NCBI RefSeq assembly: GCF_008152325.1
Contig: NZ_CP042243.1
Location: 439,026-503,025, forward strand
DNA length: 64,000 nt
DNA from: Crassaminicella thermophila
GTDB taxonomy: Bacteria > Bacillota > Clostridia > Peptostreptococcales > Thermotaleaceae
Direction: 5' to 3'
Shown: one piece after another, positions 28,001 through 34,669 of the stretch
Layout: the number at the start of each line of letters is the position of its first letter
Position numbering within the stretch: position 1 is the first letter of the stretch
Made by a program: the position numbers and the translations under genes
The notes under the pieces: generated by a model
Database searches by the model: none
What the model was told of the DNA's origin: nothing
What the model saw: only the letters and a program-made list of their open reading frames with translations

Positions 28001-28190
28001 GAAACAAAAGCTATTGCAAGATAAAATCATGAGTGTTGGAGAAAATGAAAAAATATTTATTCAAAAGCAAATACAAGAGTTGAGAAAATATGATGAAGAA
28101 CTTAAGGAAGTAGAAGGTATTGATATGGATTTAGATGATGGAGTTTATTATAACTATGAAAAGTTCAAAAAAGTGTTGTCTAAGATATGA
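25011..28190 (+). CDS. PglX-type adenine-specific DNA methyltransferase, solitary (no other BREX genes)
   Basis: 1,059 residues. Start at 25011, following GGGGGATTGGG; earlier in-frame starts are weaker. Motifs of N6-adenine methyltransferases are present: AATQLFTPKWIVKYMVE near residue 165, LDPACGAGHILVYAF (motif I) near 220, and the catalytic ANPPY (motif IV) near 400. The layout, including LYNGDLFSVFMKR and a long C-terminal helical part, fits BREX type 1 PglX. No PD-(D/E)XK nuclease motif was seen at the N-terminus, arguing against a type IIG enzyme. None of brxA, brxB, brxC, pglZ or brxL is present. It may be an orphan methyltransferase or BREX relic. A transpeptidase remnant precedes it, suggesting insertion at a gene end. 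Confidence 0.85.
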   Translation: MNKKNIKHFAIHVRERIMEKASCIESKKIEDIAYQSFFYLLTLRYMEVNDYLPKDLCVFSCIGQYKTNEALKNKLLKTYDALSEMLPFIFEPTSRDVRILAFDLLNDSLIKDFLSHEIIFYEDWKEVENIGWFYQYYMEEKHKEVVRLNNSRIKKEDIPAATQLFTPKWIVKYMVENTLGKYWIEATKDQLLEKRLAFYIKQKEMKGDLQKKIDPKSIKVLDPACGAGHILVYAFDLLYEIYLNAGYDKKDIPKCILKNNLYGLDIDKKAVRLALFSLVMKGREKDDKFLHKIKEENIIPSICCIEESNELTKHKTLLFEGINENDMEYAKNQINRLIETFYDGKEYGSIISIKGFDEKFWNERLAYLQQEKIKGIVENIIRQVKIINQKYEVVIANPPYLSNKMMSLKLKKYVDQHFKLYNGDLFSVFMKRSLDYTSENGYTAFMTPFVWMFIKRYENLRKYVLQKKSIESLIQLEYSSFEEAIVPICTFVLRNQPNKGLGDFIKLSDFKGAKNQPIKVLEAIKNEKVSYRYRRLMKSFEKIQGMPIAYWANHELIKVFQRGIPLKNIADTRVGLQTSDNKRFVRLWHEVDINKIGFKFKDRQSAKNSGYKWFPYNKGGEFRKWYGNLNHIVNWQDDGKEIREYNAYLNRSRNSNIGIANADYYFKQGITWSFVSSSNFGVRIMEEGFIFDTAGSSAFPRQDLLYFLIALLCSKITYMNLMIINPTLNFQPGNIAMLPVIFPDRKEIKENIDNLAKECIKISKMDWNDYETSWDFKRHPFLIYKNGGATLKEAFDNWKSFKEKQFNKLKEKEEKLNKMFMEIYNIEEKMIHSVEENDITIKKADFKKDVRLFISYAVGCMFGRYSLDEEGLVFAGGSFNKERYKTYPAEEDGIIPIDDMALRFIRFLKITFGQNTLDENLSFIAAALCKRKSEKPIDCIKRYFQYEFYKDHIKTYQKRPIYWLFTSGKNKAFQALFYVHRYDKKVVYKIRKKYLHRKQKLLQDKIMSVGENEKIFIQKQIQELRKYDEELKEVEGIDMDLDDGVYYNYEKFKKVLSKI

Positions 28191-28194
28191 GAAT

Positions 28195-28242
28195 AAAAAA
28201 GTAGGAAATTTATAAATTTATCATCCTACTTTTTTATTTTTT
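28195..28242 (+). terminator. Terminator of the PglX-like gene
   Basis: AAAAAGTAGGA pairs with TCCTACTTTTTT around a 17-base AT-rich loop, followed by a T-rich tail. Confidence 0.85.
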
Positions 28243-28282
28243 TTCATATAATCTTATGAGTAGCTTTTAAGGAGGGAGTGTT

Positions 28283-29386
28283 GTGTTTGTATTTATTACT
28301 ATAAAGAAAAAGCAATTGTTCATCATATTAGGAGTTGTAATTATTTGCATAGTATTGATGTTTTTTTTACATTTTACTCCTATAGCTTCTACTGTTTTTA
28401 TAGATAAAAAAATTTCACAAGAAATTCAAAAAATTTTTGATATAAGAAGCCAAGCAATTTTAGATAAAGATATAAAAACATTAGAAAGTTTGTATGATGT
28501 ATCAAGAAAATATGGTGCATGGGCATATGAGCATGAGTTGAAAAAAATGAAGTATTTACATGGATGGTCTGATAAACAAGGAATAAAATTTACTAATATA
28601 ATATCTAAGACAATGGTAAAATGGGTCAAGGAAAAGGGAGAAAAATTTACTGTCAATTTAACAGTTTGTACAGAATATAAATATGTATATGAAGATGATA
28701 CTAAAAAAGTAAATTCTTTTAGAATAGGAACTTATCATTCTTTAGATCTTAAGGAATATGATGATAAATGGATCATTATGAGGGAATGGTATACTGATCC
28801 ATTTGCAGATTCAATGCATCTAGACCAAATAAAAACAGAAAAAATAAAGGAGTATATTATATCTCAAAATAGTAGAGACTTATCAAATATAGGAGAAAGA
28901 AGAAAAAGTGCTTTAGAATATGCAGATAGATATTGTGGTGCAGCAGGGGACAAAGAATTTATTTATAATAAAAAATACAAAAATTATAATCCAAATGGAG
29001 GAGATTGTGCAAATTTTGCTTCGCAAATTTTATATGAAGGAGGAAAATTTAGAAAAACTTACTCATGGAACTATGATAAGGGTGGTAGTAAAGCATGGGT
29101 AAATGCCCATGCATTTAAAGGATATATGGTATATAGTGGCAGAGCTTCTGTAGTGGCTTATGGAACTTATGAAAAAGTATACAAGGCAGCTTATAAGCTA
29201 ATGCCTGGGGATTTTGTTGCTTATGAAAAAAAGGGAGAAGTTACACATATATCTGTTGTGACAGGTGCAGATTCAAAGGGGTATACCCTTGTAAATTCAC
29301 ATAATACAGATAGGTATAGAGTACCTTGGGATCTAGGATGGAGTGATAAAGGAATAAAATTTTGGCTGATTCATGTACATTTTTAA
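28283..29386 (+). CDS. Membrane-anchored protein with C-terminal amidase domain (Amidase_6)
   Basis: 367 residues from a GTG behind GGAGGGAG. Residues ~8-30 are a membrane anchor (LFIILGVVIICIVLMFFL). Residues ~40-185 form an NTF2-like or stalk region. The C-terminal ~165 residues match the Amidase_6 pattern of clostridial wall-associated proteins: AGDKEFIYNKKYKNYNPNGG, then DCANFASQ with the nucleophile Cys, GDFVAYE and the THISVVTG His. This is a papain-like fold, probably acting on peptidoglycan or peptides outside the membrane. Substrate unknown. Confidence 0.85.
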   Translation: MFVFITIKKKQLFIILGVVIICIVLMFFLHFTPIASTVFIDKKISQEIQKIFDIRSQAILDKDIKTLESLYDVSRKYGAWAYEHELKKMKYLHGWSDKQGIKFTNIISKTMVKWVKEKGEKFTVNLTVCTEYKYVYEDDTKKVNSFRIGTYHSLDLKEYDDKWIIMREWYTDPFADSMHLDQIKTEKIKEYIISQNSRDLSNIGERRKSALEYADRYCGAAGDKEFIYNKKYKNYNPNGGDCANFASQILYEGGKFRKTYSWNYDKGGSKAWVNAHAFKGYMVYSGRASVVAYGTYEKVYKAAYKLMPGDFVAYEKKGEVTHISVVTGADSKGYTLVNSHNTDRYRVPWDLGWSDKGIKFWLIHVHF

Positions 29387-29396
29387 AAATTCTTGT

Positions 29397-29709
29397 TATA
29401 GATAAACAATTTTAAGAAGAAAAATAAAAAAACGTTCATTCCAGATAACTTTTGAAAAAACTAAACTTCATTCCATGAAAAAATACTAAACCTTCAAAAC
29501 TCACGTTCGTTCAAACAATGAAGGTTTTTAACGTATTTTTTCATGTAATTTCAGTAAGTTTTTTTAGCAACGGAAATCTCGAATGAAATAAAGAGATTTC
29601 GTTATAGATATGAGCAGTTGCAAAAGCAACATGCGAATTTAAAACAAAAGTTATCAGAGTCATTCACTTACTTTTTTATATTTCTCTTTTAATATTGATA
29701 TTGTTTATA
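29397..29709 (+). repeat. Palindromic intergenic element, copy B with internal insert
   Basis: Carries all features of copy A plus ~75 extra bases in the right arm (about 29568-29642). The insert itself folds: GAAATCTC pairs with GAGATTTC, and GTTGC pairs with GCAAC. The outer arms GATAACTTTTG and CAAAAGTTATC are preserved. It fills the gap between the amidase and reductase genes; no gene is seen there. Confidence 0.85.
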
Positions 29710-29799
29710 TTTAAAAATAGCAGGAATTTTTAAAAATTATAAGTAAAAATATATTTTTGAGTAATACTAATAGTGAATTTCTATAAGGAGGAGTATATT

Positions 29800-30465
29800 A
29801 TGGCAACAAAAGATTTACTAGATAAGGGTGCAGTTTTACAAAGAGATAAAGAAACTTACGCTATTGCACCGCATATACCAGGAGGTATTGTTTCAGTAGA
29901 TACATTAAGAAAGATTGCAAATGTGGCAGAAAAATATAATGCACAAGCATTAAAGATCACATCTTCCCAAAGAATTGCAATTGTAGGCTTGAAAGAGGAA
30001 GATATTGATCAGGCATGGAAGGATTTGGATATGAAGCCAGGAGCAGCTATTGGATTATGTGTAAGAAGTGTCAAAATCTGTCCAGGAACTACTTTTTGCA
30101 AGAGAGGCCAGCAAGATGCAGTAGGTGTTGGAATGAAATTAGATGAGCTGTATCATGGTATGAATTTGCCTAACAAATTGAAAATTGGTGTAAGTGGATG
30201 CCCAAATTCTTGTGCAGAGAATCACTTTAGAGATATTGGAATTATGGGAACGCCAAAGGGATTCAACATACAAGTAGGAGGAAAAGGAGGCGTTAAGCCA
30301 AGGATTGCTGATACATTATTTGAAAATGTAGCTGAAGAAGAATTATTTTCAATTATTAATAAGATTGTAAAGGTTTATGCAAAAAATGGGCAAAAACATG
30401 AGAGGTTAGGAGCGTATATTGACCGAATTGGTCTTGAGGAGTTTAAAAAGCTTGTAGAAGATTAA
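29800..30465 (+). CDS. Siroheme/4Fe-4S reductase-domain protein (nitrite/sulfite reductase-like)
   Basis: 221 residues, start at 29800 after AAGGAGGA. The first ~65 residues form the ferredoxin-like half-domain (RKIANVAEKYNAQALKITSSQR). The cluster-binding Cys are in CPGTTFCKRG (~residues 88-96) and GCPNSCAENHFRDIG (~128-142), the pattern that ligates a siroheme-coupled 4Fe-4S cluster. At 221 residues it is a stand-alone single module, shorter than NirB or Sir. Such small clostridial proteins are often annotated as NirB-like; the physiological substrate is not known. It is upstream of a flavin reductase and the double-cubane reductase cluster. Confidence 0.85.
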   Translation: MATKDLLDKGAVLQRDKETYAIAPHIPGGIVSVDTLRKIANVAEKYNAQALKITSSQRIAIVGLKEEDIDQAWKDLDMKPGAAIGLCVRSVKICPGTTFCKRGQQDAVGVGMKLDELYHGMNLPNKLKIGVSGCPNSCAENHFRDIGIMGTPKGFNIQVGGKGGVKPRIADTLFENVAEEELFSIINKIVKVYAKNGQKHERLGAYIDRIGLEEFKKLVED

Positions 30466-30472
30466 TCATTAA

Positions 30473-30515
30473 AAAGCACATTGTTCATATGAAATATGGG
30501 CAATGTGTTTTTTAT
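30473..30515 (+). terminator. Terminator of the reductase gene
   Basis: AAAGCACATTG pairs with CAATGTG and the flanking T-run (stem CACATTG/CAATGTG) and ends in TTTTTTAT. Confidence 0.85.
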
Positions 30516-30566
30516 GAAAACAATAAGGTGATATAAGTACAGATATGCTGTATAATAAAAATAAAC

Positions 30567-30622
30567 TAAATTATCAGAGTCATTTACTTATCTTTTTATA
30601 TTTCTTTTTTCAAATGTTTATA
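30567..30622 (+). repeat. Palindromic element, right-half fragment C
   Basis: Only the right arm is present: TTATCAGAGTCATTTACTTA, then TATATTTCTTTT and a TTGTTTA-like tail. It lacks the left arm, so it cannot form the family hairpin. Confidence 0.7.
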
Positions 30623-30654
30623 AGAAAATAAATAATAGAAAAGGGTGAGGATAT

Positions 30655-31188
30655 ATGGAAAAGAAAAAAATAGAATTTCCACAATATGCTACAGAAATGT
30701 TAGAGGTTTTAAAAGAAGGACGTGTATTATTAGTTGCAGAAGGAAAAGATAAAGTGCCAAATCCTATGACTATCGCGTGGGGAAGTATTATGTTTGCTTG
30801 GAATAAACCAATTTTTGTTGCGATGGTTAGACCTTCAAGATATACATATAAGCTAATGGAAGAAAGTGATACGTTTACTGTAAATTTCTTCAGTAAAGAA
30901 TATGCTGATGCTATGAAATTTTGTGGAAGCAAATCTGGAAGAGAATATGATAAATGGAAAGAAACAAATCTTACGCCAACAAAAGCAAAAAAAGTTGAGA
31001 CAAGCATAATTGAGGAAGCTTTTTTAAATATTGAGTGCAAAACAGTATATAAAGATGTAATGGACTTAGAATTTCTTGAAAAATCAATTGTTCAACAGAA
31101 GTATGATACAGATAAAGTTCCAGAGAATACGCCACATAAATTCTATTTTGGAGAAATTGTTGATATGTATGGGGATTTACCGTTATAA
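30655..31188 (+). CDS. Flavin reductase family protein (FMN-binding)
   Basis: 177 residues matching the flavin-reductase-like (flavoredoxin type) domain over the whole length. Visible are NPMTIAWGSIMFAWNKP near residue 36, VRPSRYTYKLMEE, FTVNFF and the GRE/KWKETNLTPTKAK region. It binds FMN and passes electrons to a partner. A TetR regulator gene begins 12 bases downstream and probably controls this unit. The double-cubane reductase cluster follows. Confidence 0.9.
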   Translation: MEKKKIEFPQYATEMLEVLKEGRVLLVAEGKDKVPNPMTIAWGSIMFAWNKPIFVAMVRPSRYTYKLMEESDTFTVNFFSKEYADAMKFCGSKSGREYDKWKETNLTPTKAKKVETSIIEEAFLNIECKTVYKDVMDLEFLEKSIVQQKYDTDKVPENTPHKFYFGEIVDMYGDLPL

Positions 31189-31200
31189 AGGATGATATAA

Positions 31201-31785
31201 ATGGCAAGAAAAACAGATCCAAATAAAATAGAAAAAGTAAAAAAGGCTGCAATAGAAATGACTATTGAATATGGATATAGAGGGGCATCTATTGCAAGCA
31301 TTGCTAAAAGAGCAGGGGTTTCAACAGGGTACTTATATAGGCACTATAGAAGCAAGGAAGAATTAGTAGAAGAATTAGTGGATACATATTTAAAGGAGTT
31401 AAAAGAAAATTTTATAAAAAATTTTAGCCAAGATAAAGGTCTCTATGAAATGATTATTGATATTGTATTTAACCTATTTCAGTTGGCAAAGAAAGACATA
31501 CTTGGGGCTAAATTTATTATTGCTCTTGTTTTTGATATTAGTTTTGATAAAGAATCTAAAAAGAAAAGCTGTGAACAACTTGAAATAGCACAAAGAATTA
31601 GAAACTTAGGATTAAAGACAAAAGAATTAAATCCCAAAACTACAGTAGAGGAAGTATCTGTAGTGATATTTACAATTCCATTTATGTATTTAGCTGAAAT
31701 CATAAAAAAAGATAATTATGAAGAACTTTTAAATGAAAAATTTGTAAGAAGAGTAGCAGAAATGTGCATTAATGCATTACAGTAG
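31201..31785 (+). CDS. TetR/AcrR-family transcriptional regulator
   Basis: 194 residues. The N-terminal helix-turn-helix is clear (AIEMTIEYGYRGASIASIAKRAGVSTGYLYRHY at ~15-47, described in parts: GASIASIAKRAGVS then GYLYRHYRSKEEL). The C-terminal part is an all-helical ligand domain of unknown specificity. It is co-transcribed with the flavin reductase gene (12-base gap) and followed by a terminator, so it likely regulates its own operon and perhaps the neighbouring reductase cluster. Confidence 0.92.
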   Translation: MARKTDPNKIEKVKKAAIEMTIEYGYRGASIASIAKRAGVSTGYLYRHYRSKEELVEELVDTYLKELKENFIKNFSQDKGLYEMIIDIVFNLFQLAKKDILGAKFIIALVFDISFDKESKKKSCEQLEIAQRIRNLGLKTKELNPKTTVEEVSVVIFTIPFMYLAEIIKKDNYEELLNEKFVRRVAEMCINALQ

Positions 31786-31815
31786 CTTCAGACATTAATA
31801 GTCTGAAGTTTTTGT
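31786..31815 (+). terminator. Terminator of the TetR gene
   Basis: CTTCAGAC pairs with GTCTGAAG around ATTAATA and is followed by TTTTTG. Confidence 0.9.
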
Positions 31816-31948
31816 TTTATTTAGAAAAGATATTATACAATATAAAAATTCTGAATAGAAAGATAAATAGCTATAATATTTTTCTATTATAACTTATTTA
31901 AGCGATATAATATAATCTAATTAAACTAATGAGTAAGGGGGATATGTT

Positions 31949-33256
31949 ATGGCTGATTACAGAGATTTATGGAAATCATTAGATATGGATTTAGAAAAAC
32001 ATGATCAACTATGTGCGGTACTACCAGAGTTTTATGGAGACATTTATTTATCTCAGGAAAATCGTCCTGAAGGAATGAATTATTATAACTTTGTTGTTTC
32101 AGAAATACATGGATTAAGAATAAAAGAATTAGCAGAGCATAAAGAAAAGGGTGGAAAGGTATTTGGAAGCTTTTGTGTATTTGTACCAGATGAAATAATA
32201 TTTGCTGCAGATGCTATTGGTGTCGGATTGTGCGGAGGATCTGATTTTTGGATTCCTGATGGAGAAAAGGTATTGCCAAGAAATATGTGTCCCCTTATAA
32301 AAGCATCTGTAGGAGCAAAGCTTAGTGGAACCTGCCCATATTTTCAATCTGCAGATTTATTAGTGGGAGAGACAACATGTGATGGTAAGAAGAAAGCATG
32401 GGAAATTCTTGATGAATATACTCCTATACATGTAATGGATTTACCACAAATGAAAAGAGAAAAAGATAAAATACACTGGATAGATGAAATAAAAATATTT
32501 AAAGATAAAGTAGAAGAATTAACAGGCAATAAAATTACAAAAGAAAAACTAGAAGAAGCTATTAAGCTTATTAATAAAAAGAGAGCTGTTCTTCAAAGAT
32601 TATATAATACAAGAAAAGCAGAAAATTTACCTATCAGCGGAAAAGATGCACTTCTTATTACACAAATTGCTTTTTATGATGATCCAAATAGATTCATAGA
32701 AAAGACCACAGAATTATGTGAAGAATTAGAGGCGCGTATAGAAAAGGGAGAAAGTGTATTTAAAGAAGGAACAAAAAGAATCTTAGTAACAGGAACGCCT
32801 ATGGCTATACCAAATTGGAAATTACATCATCTAATTGAAACAAGTGGTGGAGCTGTTGTTTGTGAAGAAACCTGTACGGGATCAAGGTATTTTGAAAATC
32901 TAGCAAATGAAGAAGCAGAAAATATTGATGAACAAATAAAAGGATTAGCAAATCGATATTTAGGAATAAATTGTGCATGCTTTACACCAAATGAAGGAAG
33001 AATCGATGATATTATAAGACTTTATAAAGAATATAAAGCAGATGGAGTAATTTACTATAGTTTACCATTCTGTCATACATATGCATTAGAATATAAAAAG
33101 GTAAAAGAGGCTTTAGACAAGGAAGGAATTCCTGTTATGATGATCGAAAGCGATTATAGTCTACAAGATGCAGGACAAATAAAAACAAGATTAGAAGCTT
33201 TCTTTGAAATGCTTGATAGTTCTAAAAATGAAAAGGAAGTAGCTGCTACAAAATAA
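31949..33256 (+). CDS. Double-cubane-cluster anaerobic reductase (2-hydroxyacyl-CoA dehydratase family)
   Basis: 435 residues in the HgdB/BcrB superfamily of ATP-driven low-potential reductases. Conserved Cys segments lie in NMCPLIKASVG (~112), GETTCDGKKK (~148), CEETCTGSRYF (~308), NCACFTPNEGR (~344) and LPFCHTYALE (~377), the pattern described for double-cubane-cluster proteins, which bind an 8Fe cluster. Known members reduce small molecules such as acetylene or azide in vitro; the natural substrate is unknown. GGGGG precedes the ATG. It is followed without terminators by a carrier-like small protein and the ATP-dependent activase, forming a three-gene operon. Confidence 0.9.
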   Translation: MADYRDLWKSLDMDLEKHDQLCAVLPEFYGDIYLSQENRPEGMNYYNFVVSEIHGLRIKELAEHKEKGGKVFGSFCVFVPDEIIFAADAIGVGLCGGSDFWIPDGEKVLPRNMCPLIKASVGAKLSGTCPYFQSADLLVGETTCDGKKKAWEILDEYTPIHVMDLPQMKREKDKIHWIDEIKIFKDKVEELTGNKITKEKLEEAIKLINKKRAVLQRLYNTRKAENLPISGKDALLITQIAFYDDPNRFIEKTTELCEELEARIEKGESVFKEGTKRILVTGTPMAIPNWKLHHLIETSGGAVVCEETCTGSRYFENLANEEAENIDEQIKGLANRYLGINCACFTPNEGRIDDIIRLYKEYKADGVIYYSLPFCHTYALEYKKVKEALDKEGIPVMMIESDYSLQDAGQIKTRLEAFFEMLDSSKNEKEVAATK

Positions 33257-33265
33257 GGTGATAAA

Positions 33266-33523
33266 ATGAAAAGAACCTTTCAAACCTATGTATTGTTTCC
33301 ATCTCATACTGATGGATTAGCACTAGAAAAAGTATTAAAGTCAAATAATATGAAATATACGATTGTTCCTACTCCAAGGGACTTGAGTAAATGTTGTGGT
33401 ATATCTATTTTGATTAATCCTGATGATACAAAACAAGTTGAACAATTGCTTAAAAAACATTCTGACATTAAGACAGAAGGAATATATACGATAGAAAAAA
33501 AGAAAAGAAACTGGTTTGGATAA
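33266..33523 (+). CDS. DUF3343 protein (putative Se/S carrier-like)
   Basis: 85 residues, the usual size. The domain (YVLFPSHTDGLALEKVLKSN...TIVPTPRDLSKCCGISILI) carries the typical Cys in a K-C-C-G-I motif near residue 43. The Pfam family has been described as Se/S-carrier-like and often accompanies double-cubane reductases. It starts 9 bases after the reductase gene and ends 6 bases before the activase gene. A role in persulfide or selenide delivery to the reductase system is inference only. Confidence 0.85.
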   Translation: MKRTFQTYVLFPSHTDGLALEKVLKSNNMKYTIVPTPRDLSKCCGISILINPDDTKQVEQLLKKHSDIKTEGIYTIEKKKRNWFG

Positions 33524-33529
33524 GGGGGA

Positions 33530-34300
33530 ATGGGTTTGTTTTCAGTAGGCATTGATTCAGGATCTGTGGCAACTAAAGGAATTTTATTTAATGGCAAAAT
33601 TGTTGAAAAAATCACCATTCCTACAGGGTGGAGTCCAAGGAAAGCATCAGAAGAAGCCTTTAAAATTTTATTGGAGAAAGCTGGAATAGAAAGAAAAGAT
33701 GTAAAAAAAATAATAGGGACAGGTTATGGAAGAATTTCTATGGATTTTGTTGATAAAACCGTTACGGAAATTACTTGCCATGCTAAGGGAGTCCATTTTC
33801 TAAACAATGATATACGAACCGTTATTGACATCGGTGGTCAAGATAGCAAGGTAATCAGCTTGGACGAAAATGGAAATGTATTGGATTTTTTAATGAATGA
33901 TAAATGTGCTGCAGGAACAGGTAGGTTTTTGCAGGTTATGATTAATCTGTTAGGAGAGGAAATAGAAAAGTTAGATAAATTAGCAAGCAATGCTAAACCA
34001 GAGTCAATAACTAGTATGTGTACCGTATTTGCTGAATCTGAGGTAGTAAGTTTACTTGCAAATGGTACTAGTAAAGAATCTATTGCAGCAGGAATAATTC
34101 AGTCTATTGCAAATAGAGCAACAGCACTTCTTGATAAGATTAATATTTCCAATGAAATTGCTTTTACAGGAGGGGTTGCAAAAAGCAAAGCAATAAAAAA
34201 AGCGATTGAAGAAAAAATAAAGAAGCCTATCTATATAGCTGATGACACACAGATTGTTGGTGCTTTAGGTGCTGCTGTATTAGGTTGGAATATAAAATAG
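33530..34300 (+). CDS. Acyl-CoA dehydratase activase (ATP-dependent electron donor)
   Basis: 256 residues, ASKHA-fold ATPase with a homodimer-bridging 4Fe-4S cluster. Motifs are GIDSGSVATKG at the N-terminus, GTGYGRISM, TVIDIGGQDSK near residue 100, the cluster Cys in NDKCAAGTGRFLQ (~126) and SMCTVFAESE (~163), and AFTGGVAKS. It uses ATP hydrolysis to drive electrons into the double-cubane reductase encoded two genes upstream. Confidence 0.95.
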   Translation: MGLFSVGIDSGSVATKGILFNGKIVEKITIPTGWSPRKASEEAFKILLEKAGIERKDVKKIIGTGYGRISMDFVDKTVTEITCHAKGVHFLNNDIRTVIDIGGQDSKVISLDENGNVLDFLMNDKCAAGTGRFLQVMINLLGEEIEKLDKLASNAKPESITSMCTVFAESEVVSLLANGTSKESIAAGIIQSIANRATALLDKINISNEIAFTGGVAKSKAIKKAIEEKIKKPIYIADDTQIVGALGAAVLGWNIK

Positions 34301-34303
34301 ATA

Positions 34304-34342
34304 AAAGCAGAAGGTAGATAATAATGATCTACCTTCTGCTTT
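34304..34342. terminator. Bidirectional terminator
   Basis: AAAGCAGAAGGTAGAT pairs perfectly with ATCTACCTTCTGCTTT around 7 bases. It closes the activase gene and the convergent sspH gene. Confidence 0.9.
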
Positions 34343-34343
34343 A

Positions 34344-34517
34344 TTAATGAACCTCTTGAAGTTCACTTACAGGGATAGTTTTTTCTCCAGATAAAGTTCT
34401 TACGTAAGCTGTTTGAGTATTAGGGTCTAATCGTTCAATCCAAATAGATTCTCCTTTGTGAAACACGGTAATACTTTTAGTAGAGTTAAATATTTGTTGT
34501 GCTCTTTGAAAATCCAT
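34344..34517 (-). CDS. sspH: H-type small acid-soluble spore protein
   Basis: 57 residues, the length of SspH. MDFQRAQQIFNS at the start, ESIWIERLDP in the middle and PVSELQEVH at the end are family hallmarks. ATG at 34517 follows GGAGAGG. It is packaged in the forespore, where expression is normally sigma-G dependent. Its presence marks the organism as a spore former. No confident sigma-G promoter could be pinned down upstream. Confidence 0.92.
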   Translation of the reverse strand: MDFQRAQQIFNSTKSITVFHKGESIWIERLDPNTQTAYVRTLSGEKTIPVSELQEVH

Positions 34518-34669
34518 AGTATACCTCTCCTTTATAAACATAGTGTATATCTTTTTATAGTTTTTCAATGGTATTAGGGGAATATACATTTTTAAAAGAT
34601 TTTTTTGAAAATGAAATTTATATAAATGTGGTATAATATCTTTTAGTTTAAAGGAAAGGGAGAAAAAGA

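Noticed and set aside
25011-28190. Type IIG restriction-modification enzyme
   Set aside because: No PD-(D/E)XK nuclease motif was found by eye at the N-terminus, and the layout fits PglX better; a profile search could still change this.
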